Origin: Betaproteobacteria bacterium
GTDB taxonomy: Bacteria; Pseudomonadota; Gammaproteobacteria; Burkholderiales; Burkholderiaceae_C
NCBI GenBank assembly: GCA_005882155.1
Contig: VBCQ01000396.1
Coordinates: 1-5,014, forward strand
Direction: 5' to 3'
Length of the DNA: 5,014 nt
Positions 1 through 5,014 of this stretch are shown here, one piece after another (the first letter of the stretch is position 1; the number at the start of each line of letters is the position of its first letter). Below the pieces are notes generated by a model, which saw only the letters and a list, made by a program, of their open reading frames with translations, made no database searches and was not told the origin of the DNA. The position numbers and the translations under genes are program-made.

Positions 1-2
1 CC

Positions 3-290
3 GCGATCGTCGCGCCGGCCATGTTGATCGCGCTGCGGCTGCTCGTGTTGTGGCCGATTGCGCGCCGGCGCAGCTCGCCGCACCTCGCGCTCGCGATGCG
101 CGCGATGCACGCGATGTCGCGCTGGAACATGGTCGAGGTGCTGACGGTCGCGGCGCTGGTGTCTGTCGTTCGAATCGGCCACCTCGCCCAGGCCGATGCC
201 GGGCCCGGCGTGCTCGCCTTCGCGGCGCTCGCGCTGATCCTCGCGGCGCTCGAGTCGGCGGGCGTGCGTCACTTGTGGTGGTCGCGATGA
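3..290 (+). CDS. pqiA: PqiA-family inner-membrane protein, 3' end only (first of two adjacent PqiA-type genes)
   Basis: The gene runs in from the left edge: the frame is open from base 3, so the first in-frame ATG (base 21) is not assumed to be the start. The 95 visible residues are the C-terminal part of a PqiA-type domain. There is a hydrophobic helix at the left edge (APAMLIALRLLVLWPIA), then the family-typical RWNMVEVLTVAALVSVVRIG stretch, which forms the next membrane segment, and a last helix (GVLAFAALALILAAL) ending in an LWW motif. PqiA proteins are polytopic inner-membrane partners of PqiB in a lipid-transport system of the envelope. The stop overlaps the start of the next gene in an ATGA (287-290), so the two are probably coupled in translation. 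In E. coli both halves lie in one PqiA protein; here they are separate genes. Family assignment is firm, but the missing N-terminus cannot be judged. Confidence 0.85.
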   Translation, partial: AIVAPAMLIALRLLVLWPIARRRSSPHLALAMRAMHAMSRWNMVEVLTVAALVSVVRIGHLAQADAGPGVLAFAALALILAALESAGVRHLWWSR

Positions 291-913
291 GCACGCCAAG
301 CGGTCTTCGATTGCTGACCTGCGCCTGCTGCGCGCTCACGTCGAGCGTGCCCGCGGCTGGCGTCGAAAGCGCGAAGTTTCATTGCCCGCGTTGCGGCCAT
401 CCGCTGTACGCGCGCAAGCCAATGAGCCTGCAGCGCACCTGGGCCTACGTGATCACGTCGGCGCGGCTGTACGTGCCGGCCAACGCGCTGCCGATCGTCA
501 GCACGATCGACGTGCTGGGCCGCAAGCCGCACACGATCGCCGGCGGCATTTCCGAACTGTGGGACGGCGGCGACTGGATCCTCGCCATCATCGTTTTCGT
601 CGCAAGCCTCGTCGTGCCGCTGGTGAAAATCGGCGTGCTCGCGCTGCTCGCCGCGTCGGTCCAGCATGCGCCGAGCTGGCGCCGGCCCGAGCGCGCGCGG
701 CTGTTTCGCGTCGTCGAGACCGTCGGCCATTGGTCGATGCTCGATGTCTACGTCGTCGTGCTGGTTGGCGGCATGGTGCGCTTCGGCGCGCTGGCGAGCG
801 TGCAACCCGAGCCCGGCCTGGTGGCCTTCGCTGCGGTGGTTGTCCTGACGATGCTCGCCGCGCAGAGTTTCGACCCGCGCCTGATCTGGCAGGAGAAGAT
901 CGGGCATGACTGA
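287..913 (+). CDS. pqiA: PqiA-family inner-membrane protein (second PqiA-type gene)
   Basis: The product has 208 residues and corresponds to one PqiA domain, about half of the two-domain E. coli protein. Two Cys pairs at the N-terminus, C12-x-x-C15 and C33-P-R-C36, look like a zinc-ribbon or rubredoxin-like knuckle. C14 is an extra Cys. Four hydrophobic segments follow: about 53-77 (with the family-typical YVPANALPI), 97-123, 149-172 (WSMLDVYVVVLVGGMV) and 177-193, ending in SFDPRLIW. The ATG at 287 is chosen because it overlaps the upstream stop as ATGA and places the first Cys pair near the N-terminus. The frame is open further upstream, but only as a shadow of the previous gene. The gene overlaps pqiB by 8 bases. 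It probably works with the preceding protein as the inner-membrane part of the Pqi transporter. Whether the two form a heterodimer is inference. Confidence 0.88.
   Translation: MSTPSGLRLLTCACCALTSSVPAAGVESAKFHCPRCGHPLYARKPMSLQRTWAYVITSARLYVPANALPIVSTIDVLGRKPHTIAGGISELWDGGDWILAIIVFVASLVVPLVKIGVLALLAASVQHAPSWRRPERARLFRVVETVGHWSMLDVYVVVLVGGMVRFGALASVQPEPGLVAFAAVVVLTMLAAQSFDPRLIWQEKIGHD
891..895 (+). promoter_or_regulatory. Ribosome binding site of pqiB
   Basis: AGGAG lies 10 bases before the ATG at 906 and within the last codons of the preceding pqiA-type gene. It supports 906 as the pqiB start. With the 8-base gene overlap, pqiB can be initiated directly as well as by ribosomes finishing the upstream gene. 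Confidence 0.6.
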
Positions 914-2579
914 CGAGACCGACGCCAACCCTCCATCGCCCGCGAGCGTGCCGGCCGCCGTGCCCGAGCCGCTCGTCACGAAGAAGAATCCGCTGCGCCT
1001 GTCGCTGGTGTGGATCGTGCCGATCCTCGCGGTGATCGTCGGCGCGTCGCTGCTGCTGCGCTCGTACTTCGAGATCGGGCCGCATGTCGTCATCGAGTTC
1101 CGCACCGCCGAAGGCCTCGAGCCGGGCAAGACCCAGGTGCGCTACAAGGAAGTCGTGATCGGCCATGTCGACACGGTGTCGCTGAGCAGCGATCGGCAGC
1201 GCGTGCTGGTCGGCGTGCAGCTCGTCGGCGGCGCCGCCGGCGTCGCCGTGGACGACACGCTGTTCTGGGTCGTGCGCCCGCGCATCGGCACCGCCGGCGT
1301 CAGCGGCCTCGGCACCTTCTTTTCGGGCGCCTACATCGGCGTGGACGCCGGCGTCTCGCAGGTCACGCGGCGCAACTTCGTCGGCCTCGAGGTGCCGCCT
1401 TACGTGCTGCGCGGCGAGCCGGGGCGGCGCTTCGTTCTGCACGCCAAGGACCTCGGCTCGCTCGACGTCGGCTCGCCGATCTACTACCGTCGCGCACGCG
1501 TCGGCCGCGTCGTCGGCTACGCGCTCGACCCGCAAGCCGACGAGCTGCAGATCCAGATCTTCATCGAGGCGCCGTACGAATCGCTGGTGACGCAGCAGGC
1601 GCGCTTCTGGAATGCGAGCGGGCTCGATGTGACGCTGAATGCAAGCGGGCTCACGCTCAACGCGCAGACGCTCGCGTCGGTGATCACCGGCGGCATCGCA
1701 TTCGAGCGCCTGCCCGCGGCCGCGACGCTGCCGGCCGCGCCGGCCGGCTCGCCGTTCTATCTGTTCCATGACCGCAAGACCGCGCTCGCCGCGCCCGACG
1801 GACCGCCGTTCACGATCCGCATGGTGTTCGATCAGTCGGTGCGCGGCCTCGCCATCGGAGCACCGGTCGATTTCCTCGGCATCGAGATCGGGAATGTGCG
1901 CTCGATGGCACTGCTGTACGACAAGCAGCGCCAACGCTTTCCGATGGAGGTCACCGCCGACATCTATCCGCTGCGGCTGGGCGCGGTGCGCAACGCGATG
2001 CTCGACTCGACGAGCGCTGCCAACACCGACACCGTCTTCATGAAGAAGCTGGTGGAGCGCGGACTGCGCGCGCAAGTGCGAACCGCCAACTTGCTGACCG
2101 GCCAGCAATACGTCGCACTCGATTTCATTGCGAAGGCCGCACCGGCAACCCTCGATACGCGCGGCGACGTGCCGATCGTGCCGACGGTGCCGGGAACGCT
2201 GAGCGAGCTGCAGCCGCAGCTTGCCGAGATTGTCGGCAAGCTGAGCAAGGTGCCGTTCGACGACATCGGCGAAGGCCTGCAAGCCACGCTGAGCCAGGCG
2301 CGCTCTGCGATCGCCCAGCTCACGCCCGAAGCGCAGAAGGCATTGGCCGACGTTCAGAAGACCTTGACTTCGGTGCAGGAGACGCTCGCGCGGCTCGACC
2401 GCAACCTGCTCGATTCGGGCGCACCGGTGCAGCGCAATGTCGAGCAAACACTCAACGAGCTTCAGCGCGCCGCGCAATCGCTGCGCGTGCTCGGCGACTA
2501 TTTGCAGCGGCATCCGGAGTCGATGTTGCGCGGCAAGCCGGCCGATGCGCCTATGTCGGGGAGCGAGAAATCACGATGA
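906..2579 (+). CDS. pqiB: PqiB-type MCE (MlaD-family) intermembrane transport protein
   Basis: The product has 557 residues, close to the usual length of PqiB. A short Pro/Ala-rich cytoplasmic tail (1-28) precedes one membrane anchor (about 30-52, NPLRLSLVWIVPILAVIVGA). Three MCE domains follow at about 58-150 (starting HVVIEFRTAEGLEPGKTQV), 173-268 and 300-408 (FTIRMVFDQSVRGLAIGAPV). The second domain carries the usual NASGLDVTLNASGL segment. A helical tail (about 432-535) ends in the family-typical LGDYLQRHPESMLRGK. Three MCE domains fit PqiB and not the seven-domain LetB (YebT). In E. coli, PqiB forms hexameric stacked rings plus a helical needle that spans the periplasm and carries lipids. 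The gene overlaps its PqiA-type partner by 8 bases and pqiC by 4, which supports a single complex. No truncation or missing domain is seen. A long minus-strand frame over this gene is only a codon-bias shadow. Confidence 0.95.
   Translation: MTDETDANPPSPASVPAAVPEPLVTKKNPLRLSLVWIVPILAVIVGASLLLRSYFEIGPHVVIEFRTAEGLEPGKTQVRYKEVVIGHVDTVSLSSDRQRVLVGVQLVGGAAGVAVDDTLFWVVRPRIGTAGVSGLGTFFSGAYIGVDAGVSQVTRRNFVGLEVPPYVLRGEPGRRFVLHAKDLGSLDVGSPIYYRRARVGRVVGYALDPQADELQIQIFIEAPYESLVTQQARFWNASGLDVTLNASGLTLNAQTLASVITGGIAFERLPAAATLPAAPAGSPFYLFHDRKTALAAPDGPPFTIRMVFDQSVRGLAIGAPVDFLGIEIGNVRSMALLYDKQRQRFPMEVTADIYPLRLGAVRNAMLDSTSAANTDTVFMKKLVERGLRAQVRTANLLTGQQYVALDFIAKAAPATLDTRGDVPIVPTVPGTLSELQPQLAEIVGKLSKVPFDDIGEGLQATLSQARSAIAQLTPEAQKALADVQKTLTSVQETLARLDRNLLDSGAPVQRNVEQTLNELQRAAQSLRVLGDYLQRHPESMLRGKPADAPMSGSEKSR
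2217..2243 (+). other. Perfect 11-base hairpin inside pqiB
   Basis: CAGCTTGCCGA (2217-2227) and TCGGCAAGCTG (2233-2243) are exact reverse complements around a 5-base loop, GATTG. It lies in the codons for about residues 438-446, where the third MCE domain gives way to the helical tail. As mRNA it would form a stable stem-loop inside the reading frame. No T-run follows, so it is not a normal terminator. It may simply result from the Leu/Ala/Glu/Lys codons there. The structure is seen directly; any function is unknown. Confidence 0.4.
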
Positions 2580-3184
2580 GATTCATCTTCGCTGCACTCA
2601 TCGTCGCGCTGCTCGCCGCCTGCGCGGCTTCGAAGCCCGAGCGCTTTCACAGCCTGCTCGCGAGCGACACGCCGGCGCGGCAGCTCGCGCCGGGCATGTC
2701 GCCGTTCGTTGTCGACGTGTTGCCGGTCAGCGTGCCGCCGCAAGTCGATCAGCCGCAGTGGCTGGTGCGCGCCCCCGACGATTCGCTGCAGATGCTCGAG
2801 CAGGAGCGCTGGGCCGCGCCGCTGCGCGACGAGATTCGCAGCGCGGTTGCCGAGCGGCTCATTGCGCGCTGGGGTGCGGTCGACCTGCGTTCACTCGCGC
2901 AGCCGGCCGGTGCGGTCTGGCGCGTGCGTGTCGATGTGCAGCGATTCGAATCGATGCCGGGTCGCGAAGCGCGGTTGGAGAGTTGGTGGTCGGTGTCGTC
3001 ATCGCAGCGTGGTGCGACGGCATTGATGTGCCGGAGCTTGGTCCGCGAGAGCGTGGCGGAAGCTGGCGCGCCGGCGTTGGCAGCGGCGCATCGGCGTGCG
3101 GTCGCAAGGTTGGCGGATGAGATCGGGGAGCGGGTGCAGGGGATGCAGAGGGGGGAGAAGGTGGAATGCGGTGGGGATCGCTAG
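2576..3184 (+). CDS. pqiC: PqiC-type outer-membrane lipoprotein (ABC-type transport auxiliary, DUF330 family)
   Basis: The product has 202 residues. It begins with a lipoprotein signal: a short basic start, a hydrophobic run and the lipobox L13-A14-A15-C16, with C16 as the lipidated residue. The next residue is Ala, not Asp, which fits transport to the outer membrane. The family core is seen at about 49-95: LPVSVPPQVDQPQWLVR, then ERWAAPLRDEIRSAVAERL. A later strand reads WRVRVDVQRFESMPG. PqiC is the outer-membrane end of the Pqi system and in E. coli meets the PqiB needle. The ATG at 2576 overlaps the pqiB stop as ATGA, and GGGGAG at 2558-2563 may serve as a distant ribosome site. The last 20 or so codons are rich in G runs, and an inverted repeat begins 2 bases after the stop. 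It is the last gene of the operon. Confidence 0.92.
   Translation: MRFIFAALIVALLAACAASKPERFHSLLASDTPARQLAPGMSPFVVDVLPVSVPPQVDQPQWLVRAPDDSLQMLEQERWAAPLRDEIRSAVAERLIARWGAVDLRSLAQPAGAVWRVRVDVQRFESMPGREARLESWWSVSSSQRGATALMCRSLVRESVAEAGAPALAAAHRRAVARLADEIGERVQGMQRGEKVECGGDR
3125..3155 (+). other. Putative G-quadruplex motif at the 3' end of pqiC
   Basis: Four G tracts (3125-3128, 3132-3134, 3139-3142 and 3150-3155) are separated by loops of 3, 4 and 7 bases, which fits the standard pattern of four runs of three or more G with loops of 1-7. It is on the sense strand, so it could fold in the pqiC mRNA as well as in the DNA. More G tracts follow at 3173-3176, 3184-3187 and 3211-3215. In a GC-rich genome this may arise by chance. 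Folding and function are not shown. Confidence 0.35.
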
Positions 3185-3186
3185 GG

Positions 3187-3282
3187 GACTTCGACAGGCT
3201 CAGTCCGAACGGGGGTGGATTCATGCGATGGGGCTTCTTCAAACACAAACCCAGACCCGTTCGGACTGAGCCTGTCGAAGTC
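3187..3282. repeat. Palindromic intergenic repeat with 27-base perfect arms between convergent operons
   Basis: The left arm (3187-3213, starting GACTTCGACAGGCTCAGTCC) and the right arm (3256-3282) are exact reverse complements over 27 bases, with a 42-base spacer (3214-3255). The element fills the gap between pqiC (stop at 3182-3184) and tupA (stop codon 3281-3283), and its last two bases lie in the tupA stop. The core, CTTCGACAGGCTCAG followed by a CGAACGG-type end, resembles a repeat seen from memory in many proteobacterial genomes, where its spurious translation reads like FGLSLSK or RTEPVE. It could act as a REP-like element moved by a transposase elsewhere, as a two-way RNA stem-loop protecting or ending both convergent transcripts, or both. 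No T-run follows either arm, so a classic intrinsic terminator is not supported. The structure is certain; the role is inferred. Confidence 0.9.
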
Positions 3283-4096
3283 ACCTCCCGCCCTTCGCAT
3301 TCGGAAAAAACAGCTGCTCTCCCCCCACCCGATAGCTCGCGATCACCCCCTGCCCCTCGTCCGACACGACCCAATCGACGAACGCTTGCGCGAGCGCAGT
3401 CTTCACATGCGGATGCTTCACCGGATTCACGACCATCACGCCGTACTGGTTGAACAAGCGCGTGTCGCCCTCGACCAGAACGACCAAATCGCCGCGGTTC
3501 TTGAAGCTGAGCCAAGTGCCTCTATCGGTCAGCGCATAGGCATTCGTCGACGACGCGATGTTCAGCGCCTGGCCCATGCCGCAACCACATTGCTTGTAGT
3601 TGGCGAAGGCCGGTGAGTCGATGCCGGCCATCCTCCAGTAACGCAACTCGGCCGCATGCGTGCCGCTCTTGTCGCCGCGCGAGATGAACGACACGTCGGC
3701 CGAGGCCAGCTTGCGCAGCGCTTGCGCGACGTCGCGGCCTTTCGCGCCGGCCGGATCGGCACGCGGCCCGACGATGACGAAGTCGTTGTACATCACCGGA
3801 TAGCGCTTGACTCCGAAGCCTTCGGCGACGAACTTCTCTTCGGCCGCCTGGTCGTGAACGAACACTAAATCGGCATCGCCTCGCCGACCGAGGTCCAGCG
3901 CCTGCCCTGTCCCCACCGAGACCACTTTCACGTCGATCCCGCGTGCCTTCTTGAACGCCGGCAGCAAATGCGCAAACAGGCCCGACTGCTCGGTCGAGGT
4001 CGTCGACGCCATCACGATGCTGCGCTCTTGCGCGATCGCGAACGGCGCGATGCCCATAGTCAACACGATCGCGGCGACGCGCTGCCACACCCTCAT
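3281..4096 (-). CDS. tupA: Tungstate-type ABC transporter, periplasmic substrate-binding protein TupA
   Basis: The product has 271 residues from the ATG at 4096. A signal peptide (1-22) ends in AIA before Q23. The mature protein starts with the anion-binding region ASTTSTEQSGL (30-40), matching the TTTS motif of TupA but with Ser in the first place. Family motifs follow: VGTGQALDLGRRGDADLVFVH (from 61), VMYNDFVIVGP (101-111), SRGDKSGTHAAE (139-150), GMGQAL (173-178) and ALTDRGTW. TupA binds tungstate tightly in the periplasm and delivers it to the TupB/TupC importer. A CGC pair (C170, C172) just before GMG replaces residues that are not usually Cys in the homologs I recall. The ATG overlaps the tupC stop as ATGA. 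An in-frame GTG at 4102 is better spaced from AAGGCGAG at 4108-4115 and would add two residues. Tungstate over molybdate is a family-based call, not proven. Confidence 0.9.
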   Translation of the reverse strand: MRVWQRVAAIVLTMGIAPFAIAQERSIVMASTTSTEQSGLFAHLLPAFKKARGIDVKVVSVGTGQALDLGRRGDADLVFVHDQAAEEKFVAEGFGVKRYPVMYNDFVIVGPRADPAGAKGRDVAQALRKLASADVSFISRGDKSGTHAAELRYWRMAGIDSPAFANYKQCGCGMGQALNIASSTNAYALTDRGTWLSFKNRGDLVVLVEGDTRLFNQYGVMVVNPVKHPHVKTALAQAFVDWVVSDEGQGVIASYRVGGEQLFFPNAKGGR

Positions 4097-4797
4097 GTCC
4101 ACGGCAGCTCGCCTTTCAGAAACAGATCGGCCTCGGTCGGCAGCGGGCCGTTGAAGAAGCGCTCGGTCGGCACATCGGCCAACACACGGCCATGCTCGAG
4201 GTAGACGACGCGGCTCGCCAGGCGCTTGACCTGGCCGAGGTTGTGCGAGCTCATCATCACGGTGATGCCTTGGCTGACGAACTCGCCGATCAGCGTCTCG
4301 ACCTCGCGCTTGGCCGTCGGGTCGAGGCTCGCCGTCGGCTCGTCGAGCAACAGCACGTCGGGCTGCAGGGCCCAGGCGCGCGCCAGCGCCGCGCGCTGCT
4401 GCTGGCCGGCGGACAGCACGCGCGCATTGCGCAGCGCCTCGGCCGCGAGCCCGACGCGTTCGAGCGAATGCATCGCTCGCTCGCGGCGCGCGGCACGCGG
4501 AACGCCGAGCAGCATCAAGCCGAGCTCGATGTTCGCGCGCAGCGAGAGCTGCAGCATGAACGGGCGCTGAAACACCATCGCGATGCGCGGCGCATGCGAC
4601 GAGCCGACGACGCGCCGGCCGGTGGCCAGCGGCACGAGCCCATGCGCCGCACGCAGCAAGGTGCTCTTGCCGGCGCCGTTCGCGCCGACCAGTGCGATGC
4701 GATCGCCGCGCGCGACGCGAAGGTTTACGTCGGTCAGCGCGACCTTGCTGCCGAACCGAACCGTCGCCGATTGAAGCTCGATCAAGTCGACGCTCAT
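4093..4797 (-). CDS. tupC: Tungstate-type ABC transporter, ATP-binding protein TupC
   Basis: The product has 234 residues from the ATG at 4797 and is a complete single ABC ATPase. It shows Walker A GANGAGKST (38-46), Q-loop Q77 in MVFQRP, the signature LSAGQQQR (128-135, Ala for the usual Gly), Walker B VLLLDEP (148-154, catalytic E153), the D-loop SLD (157-159) and switch His H185 in MMSSHNLGQ. The C-terminal VVYLEHGRV stretch and the pairing with TupA and TupB genes identify it as the energy subunit of the oxyanion importer, acting on the cytoplasmic face. The start at 4797 puts the first strand (LIELQSATVRFG) where expected, and GGGGG just upstream may be a weak ribosome site. The frame stays open up to an ATG at 4866, but that extension overlaps tupB and has no ABC-like sequence. 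The tupA start overlaps the stop by 4 bases. Confidence 0.92.
   Translation of the reverse strand: MSVDLIELQSATVRFGSKVALTDVNLRVARGDRIALVGANGAGKSTLLRAAHGLVPLATGRRVVGSSHAPRIAMVFQRPFMLQLSLRANIELGLMLLGVPRAARRERAMHSLERVGLAAEALRNARVLSAGQQQRAALARAWALQPDVLLLDEPTASLDPTAKREVETLIGEFVSQGITVMMSSHNLGQVKRLASRVVYLEHGRVLADVPTERFFNGPLPTEADLFLKGELPWT
4108..4115 (-). promoter_or_regulatory. Ribosome binding site of tupA, ambiguous start
   Basis: On the minus strand this reads AAGGCGAG, within the 3' end of tupC. Its end is 5 bases before a GTG (4102) and 11 bases before the ATG at 4096. The spacing favours GTG; the ATGA overlap with tupC favours ATG. Both starts give the same signal peptide and mature protein. 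Confidence 0.45.
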
Positions 4798-4838
4798 GTC
4801 TGCCCCCAGGTCGCGAGGCGGCCCTGCGCGGCGCTCAT
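4794..4838 (-). CDS. Possible 14-codon mini-ORF linking tupB and tupC
   Basis: On the minus strand an ATG at 4838 overlaps the tupB stop as ATGA. It opens a frame of 14 codons (MSAAQGRLATWGQT) that stops in another ATGA at the tupC start (4797-4794), so it spans the whole 37-base gap between the genes. It could carry ribosomes from tupB to tupC and so couple their translation. The other reading is that it is the old N-terminus of tupC: one added base, for example in the G5 run at 4803-4807, would join it in frame to tupC. No family match is recognised for so short a peptide, and it may be chance. Confidence 0.3.
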   Translation of the reverse strand: MSAAQGRLATWGQT

Positions 4839-5014
4839 GACATCGCACCGACCCGCTCGTCGGCATGCACGCGCCAGCCGCGCAGGATGGCGACCAGCGT
4901 GTTGAGCAGCAGCACGACGCCGAGGAGCACGAGGCCGAGCGCGAGCGCGAGCGGCAGGTCGCCCTTGCTCGTCTCGAGTGCGATGGCGGTGGTCATCACG
5001 CGCGTGACGCCGGC
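4835..5014 (-). CDS. tupB: Tungstate-type ABC transporter permease TupB, C-terminal end only
   Basis: The gene enters from the right edge and shows its last 59 residues. They begin with GVTRVMTTAIALETSKGDLP, the family-typical C-terminal part of TupB permeases, where the TRVMTTAIALETSKG stretch precedes the last membrane segment. That segment (about visible residues 21-44, LALALGLVLLGVVLLLNTLVAI) is followed by a basic, polar cytoplasmic tail ending in GAMS. TupB is the inner-membrane channel of the importer and binds TupC on the inside and TupA on the outside. The order in transcription is tupB, tupC, tupA, with the binding protein last. The start, the rest of the permease and any promoter lie beyond the window. 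Confidence 0.87.
   Translation of the reverse strand, partial: AGVTRVMTTAIALETSKGDLPLALALGLVLLGVVLLLNTLVAILRGWRVHADERVGAMS

Noticed and set aside
269..1129. A 286-codon minus-strand frame across the pqiA-pqiB junction
   Set aside because: It has low-complexity composition, no recognisable family and full overlap with well-supported genes.
1344..1355. A 12-base perfect palindrome, GACGCCGGCGTC, in pqiB
   Set aside because: It is a short, all-GC-type palindrome within Asp-Ala-Gly-Val codons, expected by chance at this base composition.
1612..1660. Apparent internal duplication encoding NASGLDVTL and NASGLTLNA in pqiB
   Set aside because: This NASG...SG pattern is a normal part of the second MCE domain in PqiB proteins, not a recent repeat.
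1010..1771. A 253-codon plus-strand frame inside pqiB
   Set aside because: It is an Arg/Ala-rich shadow in another frame of pqiB with no domain features.
588..2513. A 641-codon open frame on the minus strand, antisense to the pqiA-type gene and pqiB
   Set aside because: Its translation is rich in Arg, His, Ala and Asp with no domain pattern, typical of the antisense of GC-rich codons. The plus strand there encodes clear PqiA and PqiB proteins.
3165..3235. Two similar words, ATGCGGTGGGG (3166) and ATGCGATGGGG (3224), as possible target-site duplications of the repeat
   Set aside because: They differ, they are not at the ends of the inverted repeat (one is inside the spacer), and short G-rich words are common here.
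3215..3616. Plus-strand frames starting in the intergenic repeat, whose products include FGLSLSK or VRTEPVEV
   Set aside because: These peptides are translations of the inverted-repeat arm, and the rest is antisense to tupA. They are a common source of spurious gene calls.
4192..4905. A 237-codon plus-strand frame antisense to tupC
   Set aside because: The minus strand carries all ABC ATPase motifs in order; this frame has none.

Overview
The window comes from a GC-rich bacterial chromosome (by eye about two thirds G+C). It is almost fully coding, with genes packed by 4- to 10-base overlaps. The proteins and the split PqiA arrangement suggest a betaproteobacterium, probably Burkholderiales. 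That placement is inferred from protein style, not from a marker gene.

Left part, plus strand, 3-3184: a Pqi (paraquat-inducible / intermembrane transport) operon. It holds the 3' end of a PqiA-type membrane protein, a second PqiA-type membrane protein with its own Cys pairs, pqiB (one membrane anchor, three MCE domains, helical tail) and pqiC (outer-membrane lipoprotein). All junctions overlap (4, 8 and 4 bases), so the four genes are probably co-transcribed and translationally coupled. From what is known of the family, PqiB forms a periplasmic tube of stacked MCE rings between the inner-membrane PqiA proteins and the lipoprotein PqiC, and the complex is thought to move lipids across the envelope.

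Middle, 3185-3282: the gap between the two convergent operons. It is filled by one inverted repeat with perfect 27-base arms and a 42-base loop. It begins 2 bases after the pqiC stop and ends inside the stop codon of the opposing gene. A run of G tracts that fits the G-quadruplex pattern lies just before it, in the last codons of pqiC.

Right part, minus strand, 3281-5014: a tungstate-type ABC importer read right to left as tupB (3' end only), tupC (ATPase), tupA (periplasmic binding protein). TupA would capture the oxyanion in the periplasm, TupB would form the channel and TupC would power uptake, supplying W (or Mo) cofactor enzymes. The tupB-tupC junction carries a 14-codon mini-ORF whose start and stop each overlap the neighbouring gene in an ATGA.

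Both operon promoters lie outside the window. No RNA genes, insertion sequences or CRISPR arrays were seen. The genes are of known families; the points most worth a second look are the intergenic repeat and the tupB-tupC junction.
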